Shown here in pieces: positions 39,544-48,136 of a stretch of 64,000 nucleotides of DNA. The stretch's first letter is position 1. Every line of letters begins with the position of its first letter. The translations under genes were made by a program, and so were the position numbers. The notes beneath the pieces were generated by a model. It saw nothing but the letters and a program-made list of their open reading frames with translations, did no database searches and was not told the DNA's origin. Origin of the DNA: Pseudomonas sihuiensis (GTDB lineage: Bacteria; Pseudomonadota; Gammaproteobacteria; Pseudomonadales; Pseudomonadaceae); assembly GCF_900106015.1 (NCBI RefSeq), contig NZ_LT629797.1:3658001-3722000 (forward strand), written 5' to 3'.

Positions 39544-41123
39544 AGCATCCCCTCCAGCTCATCCAGATCCGCCAGAATTTCCTGCTCCAGCCCTTTTAGC
39601 CGTTGCAGAATCACCTTGGGATCCTCGTACTGTTCCTGCCGGTACTCCACTTCCTTGTAGCGATTGATGGAGAGGTCGTACTTGTTGGCAGCAATATCCT
39701 CTGCGGGCACGACAAAGGCCTTTTTGCGCTTGTCGCCGAACAGGGTATTGATGGTGCTGGCGCTGAGGTTGCCCTCAATCATCTGCCGGTACTTATGCCA
39801 CTGGGCTATAGCATCGGGCAGGTCGTTGCTGCCCTCTCCTTTCAGCTCGGTGCGCTTGTCGTCCAGCGAGTAGCCGTCGGCCTGCAGGTCATAGAACCAC
39901 ACACGTTCGGTGGTACCGCCCTTGGTAAAAATCAGGATGGCAGTGCTGACGCCGGCGTAGGGTTTGAACACACCGCTGGGCAGGCTGACGATGCCTTCGA
40001 GCTGGTTGTTGTCGAGCAGCTCCTGGCGCAGTTGCTGGTGGGCTTTGGACGAGCCGAACAGCACGCCGTCCGGCACGATCACGGCGGCGCGGCCGCCGAG
40101 CTTGAGCGAGCGGAGGATATGGGCAACGAACAGCAGCTCGGTCTTCTTGGTTTTCACCAGACCGAGCACGTCGGGGTTGGTGTTGGTTTCGTCCAGGCTG
40201 CCTTTGAACGGAGGGTTGGCCAGCACCACGTCGAAGAAGTCTTGTTCCTGACGCGGGTAGTGCTCCTTGATGGATTTGCTCAGGGAGTCCTGGTAGCGGA
40301 TGTTCCCGCCGTTCACGCCGTGCAGCATCATGTTCATGCTGGAGACGCGCAGCATGGTGGTGTCGAAGTCGAAGCCCCAGAACATCTGGCTGTTGATGTG
40401 CTGGCGGTAGGGTTCGAGCAGGTCGCCGGAGTAATGCAGGTTGCCGTCTTCGTCGGTGAAGGTGCCTTCCGGGCTTGAATGCACGCGGTTGAGGTATTCC
40501 ATGGTGCGGGCGAGAAAGCCCGCCGTGCCGCAGGCCGGGTCGCAGATTACCTCGGTCGGCTGCGGGGCGATCAGTTCGATCATCGCGTCGATGATGTGGC
40601 GCGGGGTGCGGAACTGGCCGTTGATGCCGGCGGTGGTGAGCTTGCTCAGCAGGTATTCGTAGATATCGCCCTTGACGTCGCTCTGGGTCAGCGGCAGGTC
40701 ATTGACCATCTCCACAGCGGAGGTGAGTACGGACTCGTTCTTGATCTCTAGATCGGCGTCCTGCATGTACTCGCTGATATGACCGAGGCCCTCGCGCTCA
40801 CCGCCCTCGCCTTCAGCACCGCCGAGTTGGGCGAAGAAGGGGTAGACCTTCTGCTTGAGATGGCTGTGCAGCTCCTTGCCACTCATGTTGCGGAAGATCT
40901 TCCAGCGCAGCAGCTGGCCTTCCGGGGTATTGGGAAAGAGGCGGTCGAAGGGCTTGCCGGTGCGATTGGCTTTGCGCTCGGCCACGTCTTCCTGCATGTC
41001 GAGCATGCGGGCGAACATCAGGTAGCTGATCTGTTCGATCACAGTCAGCGGGTTGGTGATGCCGCCGGTCCAGAATTTTTCCCAGAGCTTGTCGATATCG
41101 TTGCGGATTTTGCCGGTGAGCAT
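39540..41123 (-). CDS. hsdM: Type I restriction-modification N6-adenine methyltransferase HsdM
   Basis: 527 residues. HsdM_N helical domain, then an N6-methylase core with SAM motif DPACGTAGFL near 196 and catalytic NPPF in VVLANPPFKGS near 300. The C-terminal tail is helical (YEDPKVILQRLKGLEQEILA) and should contact HsdS. It protects host DNA by adenine methylation. It lies 32 bp after hsdR and is coupled to hsdS by a 4-bp overlap. The order R-M-S is seen in other type I loci. Confidence 0.95.
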   Translation of the reverse strand: MLTGKIRNDIDKLWEKFWTGGITNPLTVIEQISYLMFARMLDMQEDVAERKANRTGKPFDRLFPNTPEGQLLRWKIFRNMSGKELHSHLKQKVYPFFAQLGGAEGEGGEREGLGHISEYMQDADLEIKNESVLTSAVEMVNDLPLTQSDVKGDIYEYLLSKLTTAGINGQFRTPRHIIDAMIELIAPQPTEVICDPACGTAGFLARTMEYLNRVHSSPEGTFTDEDGNLHYSGDLLEPYRQHINSQMFWGFDFDTTMLRVSSMNMMLHGVNGGNIRYQDSLSKSIKEHYPRQEQDFFDVVLANPPFKGSLDETNTNPDVLGLVKTKKTELLFVAHILRSLKLGGRAAVIVPDGVLFGSSKAHQQLRQELLDNNQLEGIVSLPSGVFKPYAGVSTAILIFTKGGTTERVWFYDLQADGYSLDDKRTELKGEGSNDLPDAIAQWHKYRQMIEGNLSASTINTLFGDKRKKAFVVPAEDIAANKYDLSINRYKEVEYRQEQYEDPKVILQRLKGLEQEILADLDELEGML

Positions 41124-41155
41124 TCAGTGGTCTCGATCTATAGGTTGTGCGGCCA

Positions 41156-44100
41156 TCAGGCGGGGGGGCCGGGCTGGTCGGGGTTCTTCAAAAAGGGTTT
41201 GAGCACGGCCACCAGTTCGGTGACATCGGCGGGGGCGAACACGCCGTCGATGCCCTCGTGGGAGATGCTGGAAAACGGCGCGTCGTAGAGTGTTTCAATC
41301 ACGATGCTGCCGTGCTGGGCGATGTAGTTTTTCAGCAGGTTCATAAAGCGCACCTGCTGGGCGGTCAGGCTGGGATGGGCATGGAGGAACTGTTTGAAGT
41401 GTTCCTCAATGGCGTGTGCATCCAGGCCAATGATCTCGCGTACGGTGAGGTGCAGTTGATCGGCTGTGCGACCGTAGAACTCGTTGAGCACCTCCAGGCT
41501 GACGCCGGGGTGGCTGGTGAGGATGGTCGAGGTCAGGGTTTTCAGCTCGCTCTCGGCAATGGGTTCGCCCTTGTGGATTTTTTGCAGGGTCGGGTTGGCG
41601 GCGAGCATGCCGGCAAGGATGTCCTTGAGGCGGCGGCGGTAGATCATGGCCTCGCTGGCGCCAGTGATGTACACCGCGCGCTCGTCGCCCAGCAGGTTGC
41701 CATCCTTGGTTTTGGTGGTTCCTATGCCATCACCTGGCCCGGTGCCGGTCTGACGATATTTCATGATGCCGCGCAGTTCCTGGCGGGCGTTTTCCAGCTT
41801 GTCGATGCTCGGCTGCAGCCAGAAGTCGGCGCTGCGTACTTCGGCGATCAGGGCATCCTTCTGGCGGACGGCCTGGATATTCACGGCGAGCTTGTCCAAC
41901 TCGGCCAGCAGGGCAATTTTGCCGTCCTCGAAGCAGGTGGCCTGCTCGACCAGGCAGCACTGAATACCGGCGATCAGCTTATCCAGCGCAGTGGCGTGTT
42001 TGTCGCGCAGCACGCGGGCCGACATCAGCGGGGCAATGGTGTTTGTCAGCAGGTGTTGGGTTTTGCCATCGAACTGCTGCAGCTGCTGGGTTTGCTGCAA
42101 CTGGTGCACGGCGCGCAGTTCACGCTTTACCGCCACGCTGGTGTCGGGCAGGTCGTTGATGTCGGCACGCAGCAGGGCAATGGCGGCGTCAAAGGCAGCG
42201 GCATGGTTGTGGCGTAGGGCGGCTTGGGCCAGCGCCAGGCGAGCTTCGAAGGTGGTTTGCAGCAGGGATTTGCTGCCGGTGTCTTCCGGCTCCTGATACT
42301 CCTGCTCGAAGAAATCGAAGTTGCCGTAGTGGTCGAAGATCAAAAACTCGGTTTTGTCTTTACCGGGGCCAAACAGGTTGGGGCGCAGGCGCGTACCGCG
42401 GCCGATCATCTGCCAGAACTTAACCCAGGATTTGACCGGCTTGGCGAACACCAGGTTGACCACTTCCGGTACGTCGATGCCGGTGTCGAGCATGTCCACC
42501 GAGATGGCGATGCGGAAGTCGTTATCCGGCTTTTTGAATTCCTTGATCAGGGTGTCCACGTGCGGGATGGCGTTGTGGATGACCTTGCAGACCTTGGTGC
42601 CGTACTGCGGGTAGAGCTTGCAGAAGAGCTTTTCCAGGTGCTCGGCGTGGTCCTGACGCTGGGCGAAGACGATGGTTTTGCCGACCAGTGAGCCGGTCTC
42701 ATCCTTGATGCCGTTGTTGATCAGGTTTTCCAGGATGATGCGGTCGGTGTCTTCGCTGAAGATTTTGCGACCGATGTCCTTGCCGGCGATGGTGGTGCGC
42801 TTGGCCTCCTCCTCGCCGAGGTCCTCTTCGAGCTGGCGCTTCTGCTCGTCGCTGAGGTCGTTGTAGTGGATGCCGTCGCGTAGGAAGTCCGTGGTGAGGT
42901 CCTTCACGCGGAATGGCACCAGATAAGGCGGCTCATTATTGATGGCAGCATCGAGGCCGAACTCGAAAGTCGGGTCTGTGGTTTCGCAGTCGAAAATATC
43001 GAAGGTGTTGCGGCTGATGAACTTCACCGGCGTGGCAGTGAGGCCGACCTGCAGCGCGTCGAAGTAGTCGAACAGGTCGCGGTACTTGTTATAGATGCTG
43101 CGGTGGCTTTCGTCGGCGATGATCAGGTCGAAGAAGCCCACATCAAGCTGGGCGAAGCGGTTCATCATGCCCGGGTAGGTGGCGATGTAGATGCGCGCGG
43201 TCTGGTCGACCTTGCCGGTTTCGCCGATCACACAGCGCGGCTCGCTGGGCAGGTTTTGCTTGAAGGCGTCATCGGCCTGCACGCGCAGCTCTTTGCGGTC
43301 GCAGAGGAACAGCACGCGCTTGGCCCAGCCGGTGCGCAGCAGCAACTCAGCCAGGGCGATGGCCACGCGGGTTTTGCCGGTGCCGGTGGCCTGGATGATC
43401 AGGGCCTTGCGGCGCTGCTGCTGGAAGTGGGCGGCGACGGTTTTGATCGCCTCAATCTGGTAGGGGCGGTCGGCAATGCTCAGCTCTGGGTTGTGTTTCT
43501 CCAGCGTGGGGACACGGTACTGGCGCTGATAGGCGAGGTATTCCAGGCTGTCCTTGCTGTAGATGCCGTACACCGGGCGGTAGGTGTTGTACTGCTTATC
43601 GTCCCAGATAAAGGTTTCGTAGCCGTTGCTGTAGAAAATCACCGGGCGCTGCATGCCCATGCGCTCGAAGCCGTCGGCGTACATGCGCGCCTGTTCGCGC
43701 CCGGCTTGCAGGCTGACATTGCCGGATTTCTTGGCCTCGATCACGGCCAGGGGCTGACCGTTGTCGCCCCATAGCACGTAGTCCGCACGGCCCTTGCCGG
43801 AGACGTTGCCGGGGAAATCGACCTCCACTTCCTGGCCGACCTGCGCGGGGTTGCTGACATCCCAGCCGGCTTGCAGGAGCATGGCGTCGATCAGCAATGC
43901 GCGGGTTTTGGCTTCGTTCCACTGCAGGCTGTCGGCCACCTTCTGGCTCTGCTGCTGACGCTTTTGCTGATCAGGCTTGGCAGGCGGGTCGACCTTGTCG
44001 AGGTGGCGGGTGCGCTCCTGCTCCAGCTTGTCCATCACGCTCTGCAGCGCTTCCTGCTGCTGGTTGAGTTCCTTCTCATAGCTGGAGACGGTTTTCTGCA

Positions 44101-44557
44101 GGCGGACGAGGGTCGCGGTCGGATCCTGCACCTCGGCAAAGGGCGGAATATCGGCCTGTGCGGTACCGTAGTACTTGATGGCCATGTACATGGCCAGCTG
44201 ATGGGCGGTCTTCAGTGCCAGTTGTGCATTGCGCAGGTCACCTTCAGCGCCGTGTGCGGTGTCGTTACCCTGGATGCGCAGGAAATTGATCTGGTGCACC
44301 AGCGGCTTGCTGACGCAATCGACAAAAACCGAGTTTTTCACCAGGTCGTAGAAGGTTGACTGCGGCATGCGCGGCAGCAGCTCTTCCTTGTAGATGGCTT
44401 TGGTCAGCTCTTCGGCAAAGCTGCGCAGGCGAGTGAGTGCGCTGCCCGGATCGATATGCAGGACGGCTTCAGCGAGGCCTGCGAGGTTCGCCAGCAATTC
44501 GTTGCCGGTGCGGAGGAACTCGAAGTTGACTGATTTCATGTAGGCGATTCTGTCCAT
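41156..44557 (-). CDS. hsdR: Type I restriction endonuclease HsdR with N-terminal DUF4145 domain
   Basis: 1133 residues. DUF4145-type helical domain (about 1-110, ending LRIQGNDTAHG), a coiled coil (about 150-200), a PD-(D/E)xK nuclease (DYVLW...VIEAKKSG near 260-275), then an SF2 translocase: ATGTGKT near 389, IIADESHRSIY near 479, VGLTATPV and MIGRGTRLRPN. The C-terminal EcoEI-like domain follows, so the family is type IB-like. The start at 44557 has TAGGA upstream; ATG 44539 is an alternative. A sigma-54-type promoter at 44570-44584 would start transcription near 44558, which would leave almost no leader for the first ATG. Confidence 0.93.
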   Translation of the reverse strand: MDRIAYMKSVNFEFLRTGNELLANLAGLAEAVLHIDPGSALTRLRSFAEELTKAIYKEELLPRMPQSTFYDLVKNSVFVDCVSKPLVHQINFLRIQGNDTAHGAEGDLRNAQLALKTAHQLAMYMAIKYYGTAQADIPPFAEVQDPTATLVRLQKTVSSYEKELNQQQEALQSVMDKLEQERTRHLDKVDPPAKPDQQKRQQQSQKVADSLQWNEAKTRALLIDAMLLQAGWDVSNPAQVGQEVEVDFPGNVSGKGRADYVLWGDNGQPLAVIEAKKSGNVSLQAGREQARMYADGFERMGMQRPVIFYSNGYETFIWDDKQYNTYRPVYGIYSKDSLEYLAYQRQYRVPTLEKHNPELSIADRPYQIEAIKTVAAHFQQQRRKALIIQATGTGKTRVAIALAELLLRTGWAKRVLFLCDRKELRVQADDAFKQNLPSEPRCVIGETGKVDQTARIYIATYPGMMNRFAQLDVGFFDLIIADESHRSIYNKYRDLFDYFDALQVGLTATPVKFISRNTFDIFDCETTDPTFEFGLDAAINNEPPYLVPFRVKDLTTDFLRDGIHYNDLSDEQKRQLEEDLGEEEAKRTTIAGKDIGRKIFSEDTDRIILENLINNGIKDETGSLVGKTIVFAQRQDHAEHLEKLFCKLYPQYGTKVCKVIHNAIPHVDTLIKEFKKPDNDFRIAISVDMLDTGIDVPEVVNLVFAKPVKSWVKFWQMIGRGTRLRPNLFGPGKDKTEFLIFDHYGNFDFFEQEYQEPEDTGSKSLLQTTFEARLALAQAALRHNHAAAFDAAIALLRADINDLPDTSVAVKRELRAVHQLQQTQQLQQFDGKTQHLLTNTIAPLMSARVLRDKHATALDKLIAGIQCCLVEQATCFEDGKIALLAELDKLAVNIQAVRQKDALIAEVRSADFWLQPSIDKLENARQELRGIMKYRQTGTGPGDGIGTTKTKDGNLLGDERAVYITGASEAMIYRRRLKDILAGMLAANPTLQKIHKGEPIAESELKTLTSTILTSHPGVSLEVLNEFYGRTADQLHLTVREIIGLDAHAIEEHFKQFLHAHPSLTAQQVRFMNLLKNYIAQHGSIVIETLYDAPFSSISHEGIDGVFAPADVTELVAVLKPFLKNPDQPGPPA

Positions 44558-44569
44558 GAGGGTCCTAGA

Positions 44570-44584
44570 GCGAGGACCGTGCCA
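44570..44584 (-). promoter_or_regulatory. Sigma-54-type promoter upstream of hsdR
   Basis: The - strand reads TGGCAC-GGTCC-TCGC at 44584-44570: perfect -24 element and -12 GC at the right spacing. It shares TGGCACGG and CGCT, at identical distance, with the TerY-operon promoter. It lies between the sigma-54 activator stop and hsdR. The predicted start near 44558 is close to the first hsdR ATG, which weakens the case or points to ATG 44539. Confidence 0.55.
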
Positions 44585-44587
44585 GTT

Positions 44588-46069
44588 TTATTCGATGCCG
44601 TATTTGTCCATCCAGTTGCTCAGCGTTTGCTGGCTTTTGAGGCCTAGCAGGCTGGCCGCCCGGGTCTTGTTATTGCCGGTAAGCGTCAGCGCCTTGCGCA
44701 GATAATGCCCGGCAACCTCGGCAATTACCCCTTGTAAATCAATGCCTTGAGATACATCTTGAGACAAGGAGCTCTTCTGCTCACGAGGCGATTGGAACAT
44801 CGCCTGTTCAATATCCGCAGCGCCAATCACATCACCCGGGCACCAGAGGGCGGCGCGCAACAAGGTGGACTGCAACTCCCGCACATTGCCTCTCCACGGG
44901 TGATTAAGGATAAGATTTTTTGCTTCTGCGGAAATTTTCTTACCCTTTAGCGATTCGTCCCCTGCGACAATCCCACTCAACAGGGAGTCGGCCAACAACA
45001 GCAGGTCACCCTCGCGCTCACGCAGTGGCGGTAGATGCAGGACACCGATGGCAACGCGATAGAAAAGATCCTCACGGAAGCCACCCTCTGCTACGGCTTG
45101 CATCAGATTGCGGTGAGTCGCGGTAATCAGACGCACATCCACTCTGACTTCCTGACTGCCACCTACCGGAGTCACTACACCCTCCTGCAGCACCCGCAAC
45201 AGACGCACCTGGGCATCAGGAGCCAGCTCACCAAACTCGTCCAGGAACAGGGTTCCACCATCAGCCTGCTGGAAGACACCAGCTCGACTCTCAACAGCGC
45301 CTGTGAACGCGCCTTTGCGGTGACCAAACAATGTGGAGTCAATCAGCTCCGGCGGAATAGCGCCGCAGTTGACCGCTACAAATGGCCCTAATGATCGAGG
45401 ACTGGCATTGTGAATCGCTCTGGCGAATAGCTCCTTGCCAGTGCCCGTTTCGCCATAGATCAGGACAGGCACCTGCTTTTGAGCAAGAACCTGCGCCTGC
45501 GCCTTGAGCCTGAACATGCGCTCACTCTGTGTAACGATGCTGTCAAAGGCCGCGTTGACTGGGGCCTGGCCGTCAGCAAGCTGAAGCAGCTTGTCACCCG
45601 TAATGGTGTTGGCTGCCGACACATATTCCGCAGCAATCTCGAATGGCACATCGACCTTCTGCACCCCCTGCTCTAACGAGGATTGGTAGAAGGTGACTGG
45701 ATAGCGGGTCTTACCGAGCAAAATCCAAACCGCCTGCATGGCTGGCGTGCCGGGACTGAGCAGGATGGATAGCTGTGTGCCAGAGACATGCAGCCGCTTT
45801 AGGTGTGCATTGGCAGCCTGGTAGATATCTCCGAAATGCACCGGAGACCTAAGCGACTCATAGCTAAGATTGACCTGCGAATTCACCTGCTCACGCAGCC
45901 AGGCCAGGTAGGGCTCAACCTGCGCAGCCGGGTAAGAAGAGAGCAGTTCGACCTGATCGAAAGACTCCGCTTTCAGCGTCGAAAGCACAGGCCCAGCATC
46001 ACTTCCTGATGGTGCTTTGAGGTCGTTTCCACCTACCCAGCAGAGCAGCACATTCTGCTTTTTAGCCAC
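44588..46069 (-). CDS. RtcR-like sigma-54 activator with CARF-like sensor domain
   Basis: 493 residues. The N-terminal 170 or so look like a CARF-type Rossmann sensor (NVLLCWVGGND at the start, LLSPGTPAMQAVWILLG in the middle), as in RtcR. The AAA+ domain has Walker A GETGTGKELFARAIH near 205, GAFTGA (sigma-54 contact loop) near 253 and Walker B GGTLFLDEFGEL. A C-terminal Fis-type helix-turn-helix (NNKTRAASLLGLKSQQTLSN) follows. I prefer GTG 46069, which has GGAAG upstream; TTG 46102 is the longer start. CARF domains bind cyclic nucleotides or RNA ends, so the protein may sense an infection signal and activate the two sigma-54-type promoters in the island. That target set is inference. Confidence 0.82.
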   Translation of the reverse strand: MAKKQNVLLCWVGGNDLKAPSGSDAGPVLSTLKAESFDQVELLSSYPAAQVEPYLAWLREQVNSQVNLSYESLRSPVHFGDIYQAANAHLKRLHVSGTQLSILLSPGTPAMQAVWILLGKTRYPVTFYQSSLEQGVQKVDVPFEIAAEYVSAANTITGDKLLQLADGQAPVNAAFDSIVTQSERMFRLKAQAQVLAQKQVPVLIYGETGTGKELFARAIHNASPRSLGPFVAVNCGAIPPELIDSTLFGHRKGAFTGAVESRAGVFQQADGGTLFLDEFGELAPDAQVRLLRVLQEGVVTPVGGSQEVRVDVRLITATHRNLMQAVAEGGFREDLFYRVAIGVLHLPPLREREGDLLLLADSLLSGIVAGDESLKGKKISAEAKNLILNHPWRGNVRELQSTLLRAALWCPGDVIGAADIEQAMFQSPREQKSSLSQDVSQGIDLQGVIAEVAGHYLRKALTLTGNNKTRAASLLGLKSQQTLSNWMDKYGIE

Positions 46070-46102
46070 GCTTCCTAACCCTCTGCTTTTACTCGCTTCC
46101 AA

Positions 46103-46425
46103 ATGCGCGAATCACCCAGCACCGTGCTCCGCCTCACAGTTTCTGGATAGTAAACCATCTGGTTAGGTTCGGGCTGAGTGAGACGATGCGACTTGAAACG
46201 CATTAGCAAATGCGGGGCGAAGCAAGGTTTCTACAGGTGAGTAGGCGTTGCTGAAGGCAAAAGACTGTAGGACTGAAAATCCTACGTACCAGTGAGACAG
46301 AGTACGCTGACACTACCGATCCCCCGCGCCACCAGCCTGGGGGCTGGGTCGGGAGGCGGCTCGGGCTAATCATTGACCCACAGCCCCTGATCGCCCGCAG
46401 CAGCGAGGCTGCTCAGGACATAGCT
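46103..46425. other. Non-coding gap between activator and integrase genes
   Basis: 323 bp with no recognisable gene. It must hold the activator's promoter. A 6-bp hairpin with 7-nt loop lies at 46267-46285. No sigma-54-type site was seen here. Confidence 0.5.
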
Positions 46426-47799
46426 TTATTCCCCCTCATCATCTGGTGCAGAGGCCTCCATGCGCCGCCCGTAGAACCCTACCCAGTCCACGTCACCAAA
46501 CTCCTTCTGCAGCAACCCCTTCAGATAGGCATGCCACCCCTGGAGAGCCTCAGCCTTTTCTTCAAAGTATGAGTAACGGTCATAGATCGCATCCACCGAC
46601 AGGTCCTTATGGTTGAGGATGCGACTGCGCACGTCCTTGCCCAAGCCATGCTTGGACATGTGCGTGGTTGCCGTACGGCGCAAGTCATGCACGGTCGGAC
46701 GCGGATAGCCGTCTGCGACCCGCAGCAGGCTCTCCTCTTCAACACGCTCTGGGTCCTTCAGATAGTCATCGTAGAAGCGGCGCATGGCGCGGTTGAGTGA
46801 GGGCTGTGTCTGCGGCTTGGCGGGCCAGCGCCCCGGAAACACGTACTGCCCCGGGCTCGGCAATTTTCTACTGTCAGCCCAGCGCTCAGGGTCACTCGAC
46901 ATCACGTTCTGAACCTGCCGCTCACGCAGGTATTTCAGAATGCTCAGCACATCCTCGGAAAGCGGAATGGCAATCGGGTTTTCGTTTTTTTCAAACAGGC
47001 CACTGCGGTCCCAGATCACATCGTCGAGATCAATGTCGACCCAACGCATGGTGACGATGCGCCCGGAACGCTGCGCCAGCATCAGACTCAGCAACAGCGA
47101 AAACCGCGTATTGGTTGTCAGCGAGGCACCGGCCAGCTGGTGCAGAAACCACACCAACTCATGCCGGTTAAGGCTGCGCTCGCGGCGTTTTTCCTTGGCG
47201 ACACGCGGCATCTTCACCAGCGGTGTGGCCTCAAGAATCTGCCGCTCCACGCAGAAGTTGAACAGCTTGCGGATCACGGACAGCAGGCGGTTGGCCTGCA
47301 CCGGCGCGGTTTTGGCTTTGTGATCAAGCAGCGCAATCACCTCCTTGCGCCTGATGTCAGCAATTTTGGTCTTGCCCAGGTGGGGGACAAACTCGCTGCG
47401 CAGCATGCGCTCATCCTCACGCCACGACTTCTTGTTCTTTTCGGCCCACTCCAGGTAGCTGACAATCGCCTCTTCGAGCGTCGGGCTAGTGCGGTACGCA
47501 ACCAACTCGACGAGCTTCTTCTTCCCAGGATCGACGCCCTGCTTGAGCAGCTCCCCCGCCTGCGCGGCCTTAGCACGCGCCTCAGCGAGGGACAGCTCGG
47601 GGTATTTGCCCAGGGTCAGACGCCGAGAGTCGCCATGAAAGCTGTAGAGCAAGATGAAACTTATGCATGTTTTGTTGACCCGCACGCCGAAGGTACCCTG
47701 CCCGGGCATGGGCGGATCGAGGTAGTCCTGACGGCCTTTTTGCGGGTCGTACTTGAGCCGTTGGAGGATGTGCTCCTTCATCGCCACGCGCTGTTTCAT
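46426..47799 (-). CDS. P4-type tyrosine integrase of the island
   Basis: 457 residues from ATG 47799, preceded by AGGAG. The N-terminal DUF4102-like arm domain has VRVNKTCISFILLYSF and RRLTLGKYPELSLAEARAKA. The core-binding domain is near 110-210. The catalytic domain shows Arg near 243 (QRSGRIVTMRW), HDLRR near 370, His near 396 (LNHKD) and Tyr near 406 (YDRYSYF). It faces away from the tRNA-Thr fragment 200 bp upstream, a usual layout for tRNA-targeting islands. It is intact, so excision may still be possible if the other attachment site survives. Confidence 0.92.
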   Translation of the reverse strand: MKQRVAMKEHILQRLKYDPQKGRQDYLDPPMPGQGTFGVRVNKTCISFILLYSFHGDSRRLTLGKYPELSLAEARAKAAQAGELLKQGVDPGKKKLVELVAYRTSPTLEEAIVSYLEWAEKNKKSWREDERMLRSEFVPHLGKTKIADIRRKEVIALLDHKAKTAPVQANRLLSVIRKLFNFCVERQILEATPLVKMPRVAKEKRRERSLNRHELVWFLHQLAGASLTTNTRFSLLLSLMLAQRSGRIVTMRWVDIDLDDVIWDRSGLFEKNENPIAIPLSEDVLSILKYLRERQVQNVMSSDPERWADSRKLPSPGQYVFPGRWPAKPQTQPSLNRAMRRFYDDYLKDPERVEEESLLRVADGYPRPTVHDLRRTATTHMSKHGLGKDVRSRILNHKDLSVDAIYDRYSYFEEKAEALQGWHAYLKGLLQKEFGDVDWVGFYGRRMEASAPDDEGE

Positions 47800-47820
47800 C
47801 TGCCCGCTCCTGACCAATTC

Positions 47821-47872
47821 CGGGGTAGGTTTGGGGTAGGACTATAGCCCACGGGGTAGGTTTGGGGTAGGA
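47821..47872. repeat. Pair of 21-bp direct repeats upstream of the integrase
   Basis: Identical 21-bp copies at 47821-47841 and 47852-47872, 31 bp apart (about three helical turns). Each holds two GGGGTAGG cores. They lie between the integrase start and the tRNA-Thr fragment, so they are likely arm-type sites for the integrase or a directionality factor, or an operator for the int gene. Confidence 0.75.
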
Positions 47873-48010
47873 ATTTGACTAAAGATTAAACAGCGGTTAG
47901 ATTTTTCAACGCAGCCCAGTAAAATCGACTTATCCCTTTATATTCATGCATTTACATAGCCTAAATGCTTGTCAATTTTGCTGATACGACCTGTGGAAAA
48001 CCTGCATTTT

Positions 48011-48062
48011 ACACTGACTTGTAATCAGTAGGTCCCGGGTTCGACTCCTGGTGCCGGCACCA
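48011..48062 (+). tRNA. 3' half of tRNA-Thr(TGT), island attachment site (partial)
   Basis: Anticodon stem ACTGA/TCAGT with loop CTTGTAA (anticodon TGT at 48020-48022), T arm CCGGG-TTCGACT-CCTGG, acceptor 3' strand TGCCGGC and ACCA to 48062. The D arm and 5' acceptor strand are missing upstream. This is the displaced native 3' end left when an element inserted into the gene. The restored intact tRNA should lie at the other end of the element; it is not in the window. Confidence 0.85.
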
Positions 48063-48063
48063 T

Positions 48064-48107
48064 ATAAAACACAAAGGCCCGCTATTCAGCGGGCCTTTGT
48101 GTTTTAT
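48064..48107. terminator. Strong bidirectional terminator after the tRNA fragment
   Basis: Perfect 20-bp stem (48064-48083 with 48088-48107) and ATTC loop, with A-rich and T-rich flanks in the arms. It can end the original tRNA transcript on the + strand and the glycosyltransferase transcript on the - strand. Confidence 0.88.
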
Positions 48108-48136
48108 ACGCTCAATCTTTCCTCTGTCGCCCAGAC

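Noticed and set aside
39603..42217. Long + strand ORFs antisense to hsdM and hsdR (291 and 356 codons)
   Set aside because: Val/Gly/Ala/His/Gln-rich shadows of high-GC coding sequence, with no family features, opposite genes with complete catalytic motifs.
46267..46285. Small hairpin in the gap after the integrase as a terminator
   Set aside because: Only a 6-bp stem with no T-run on either side.
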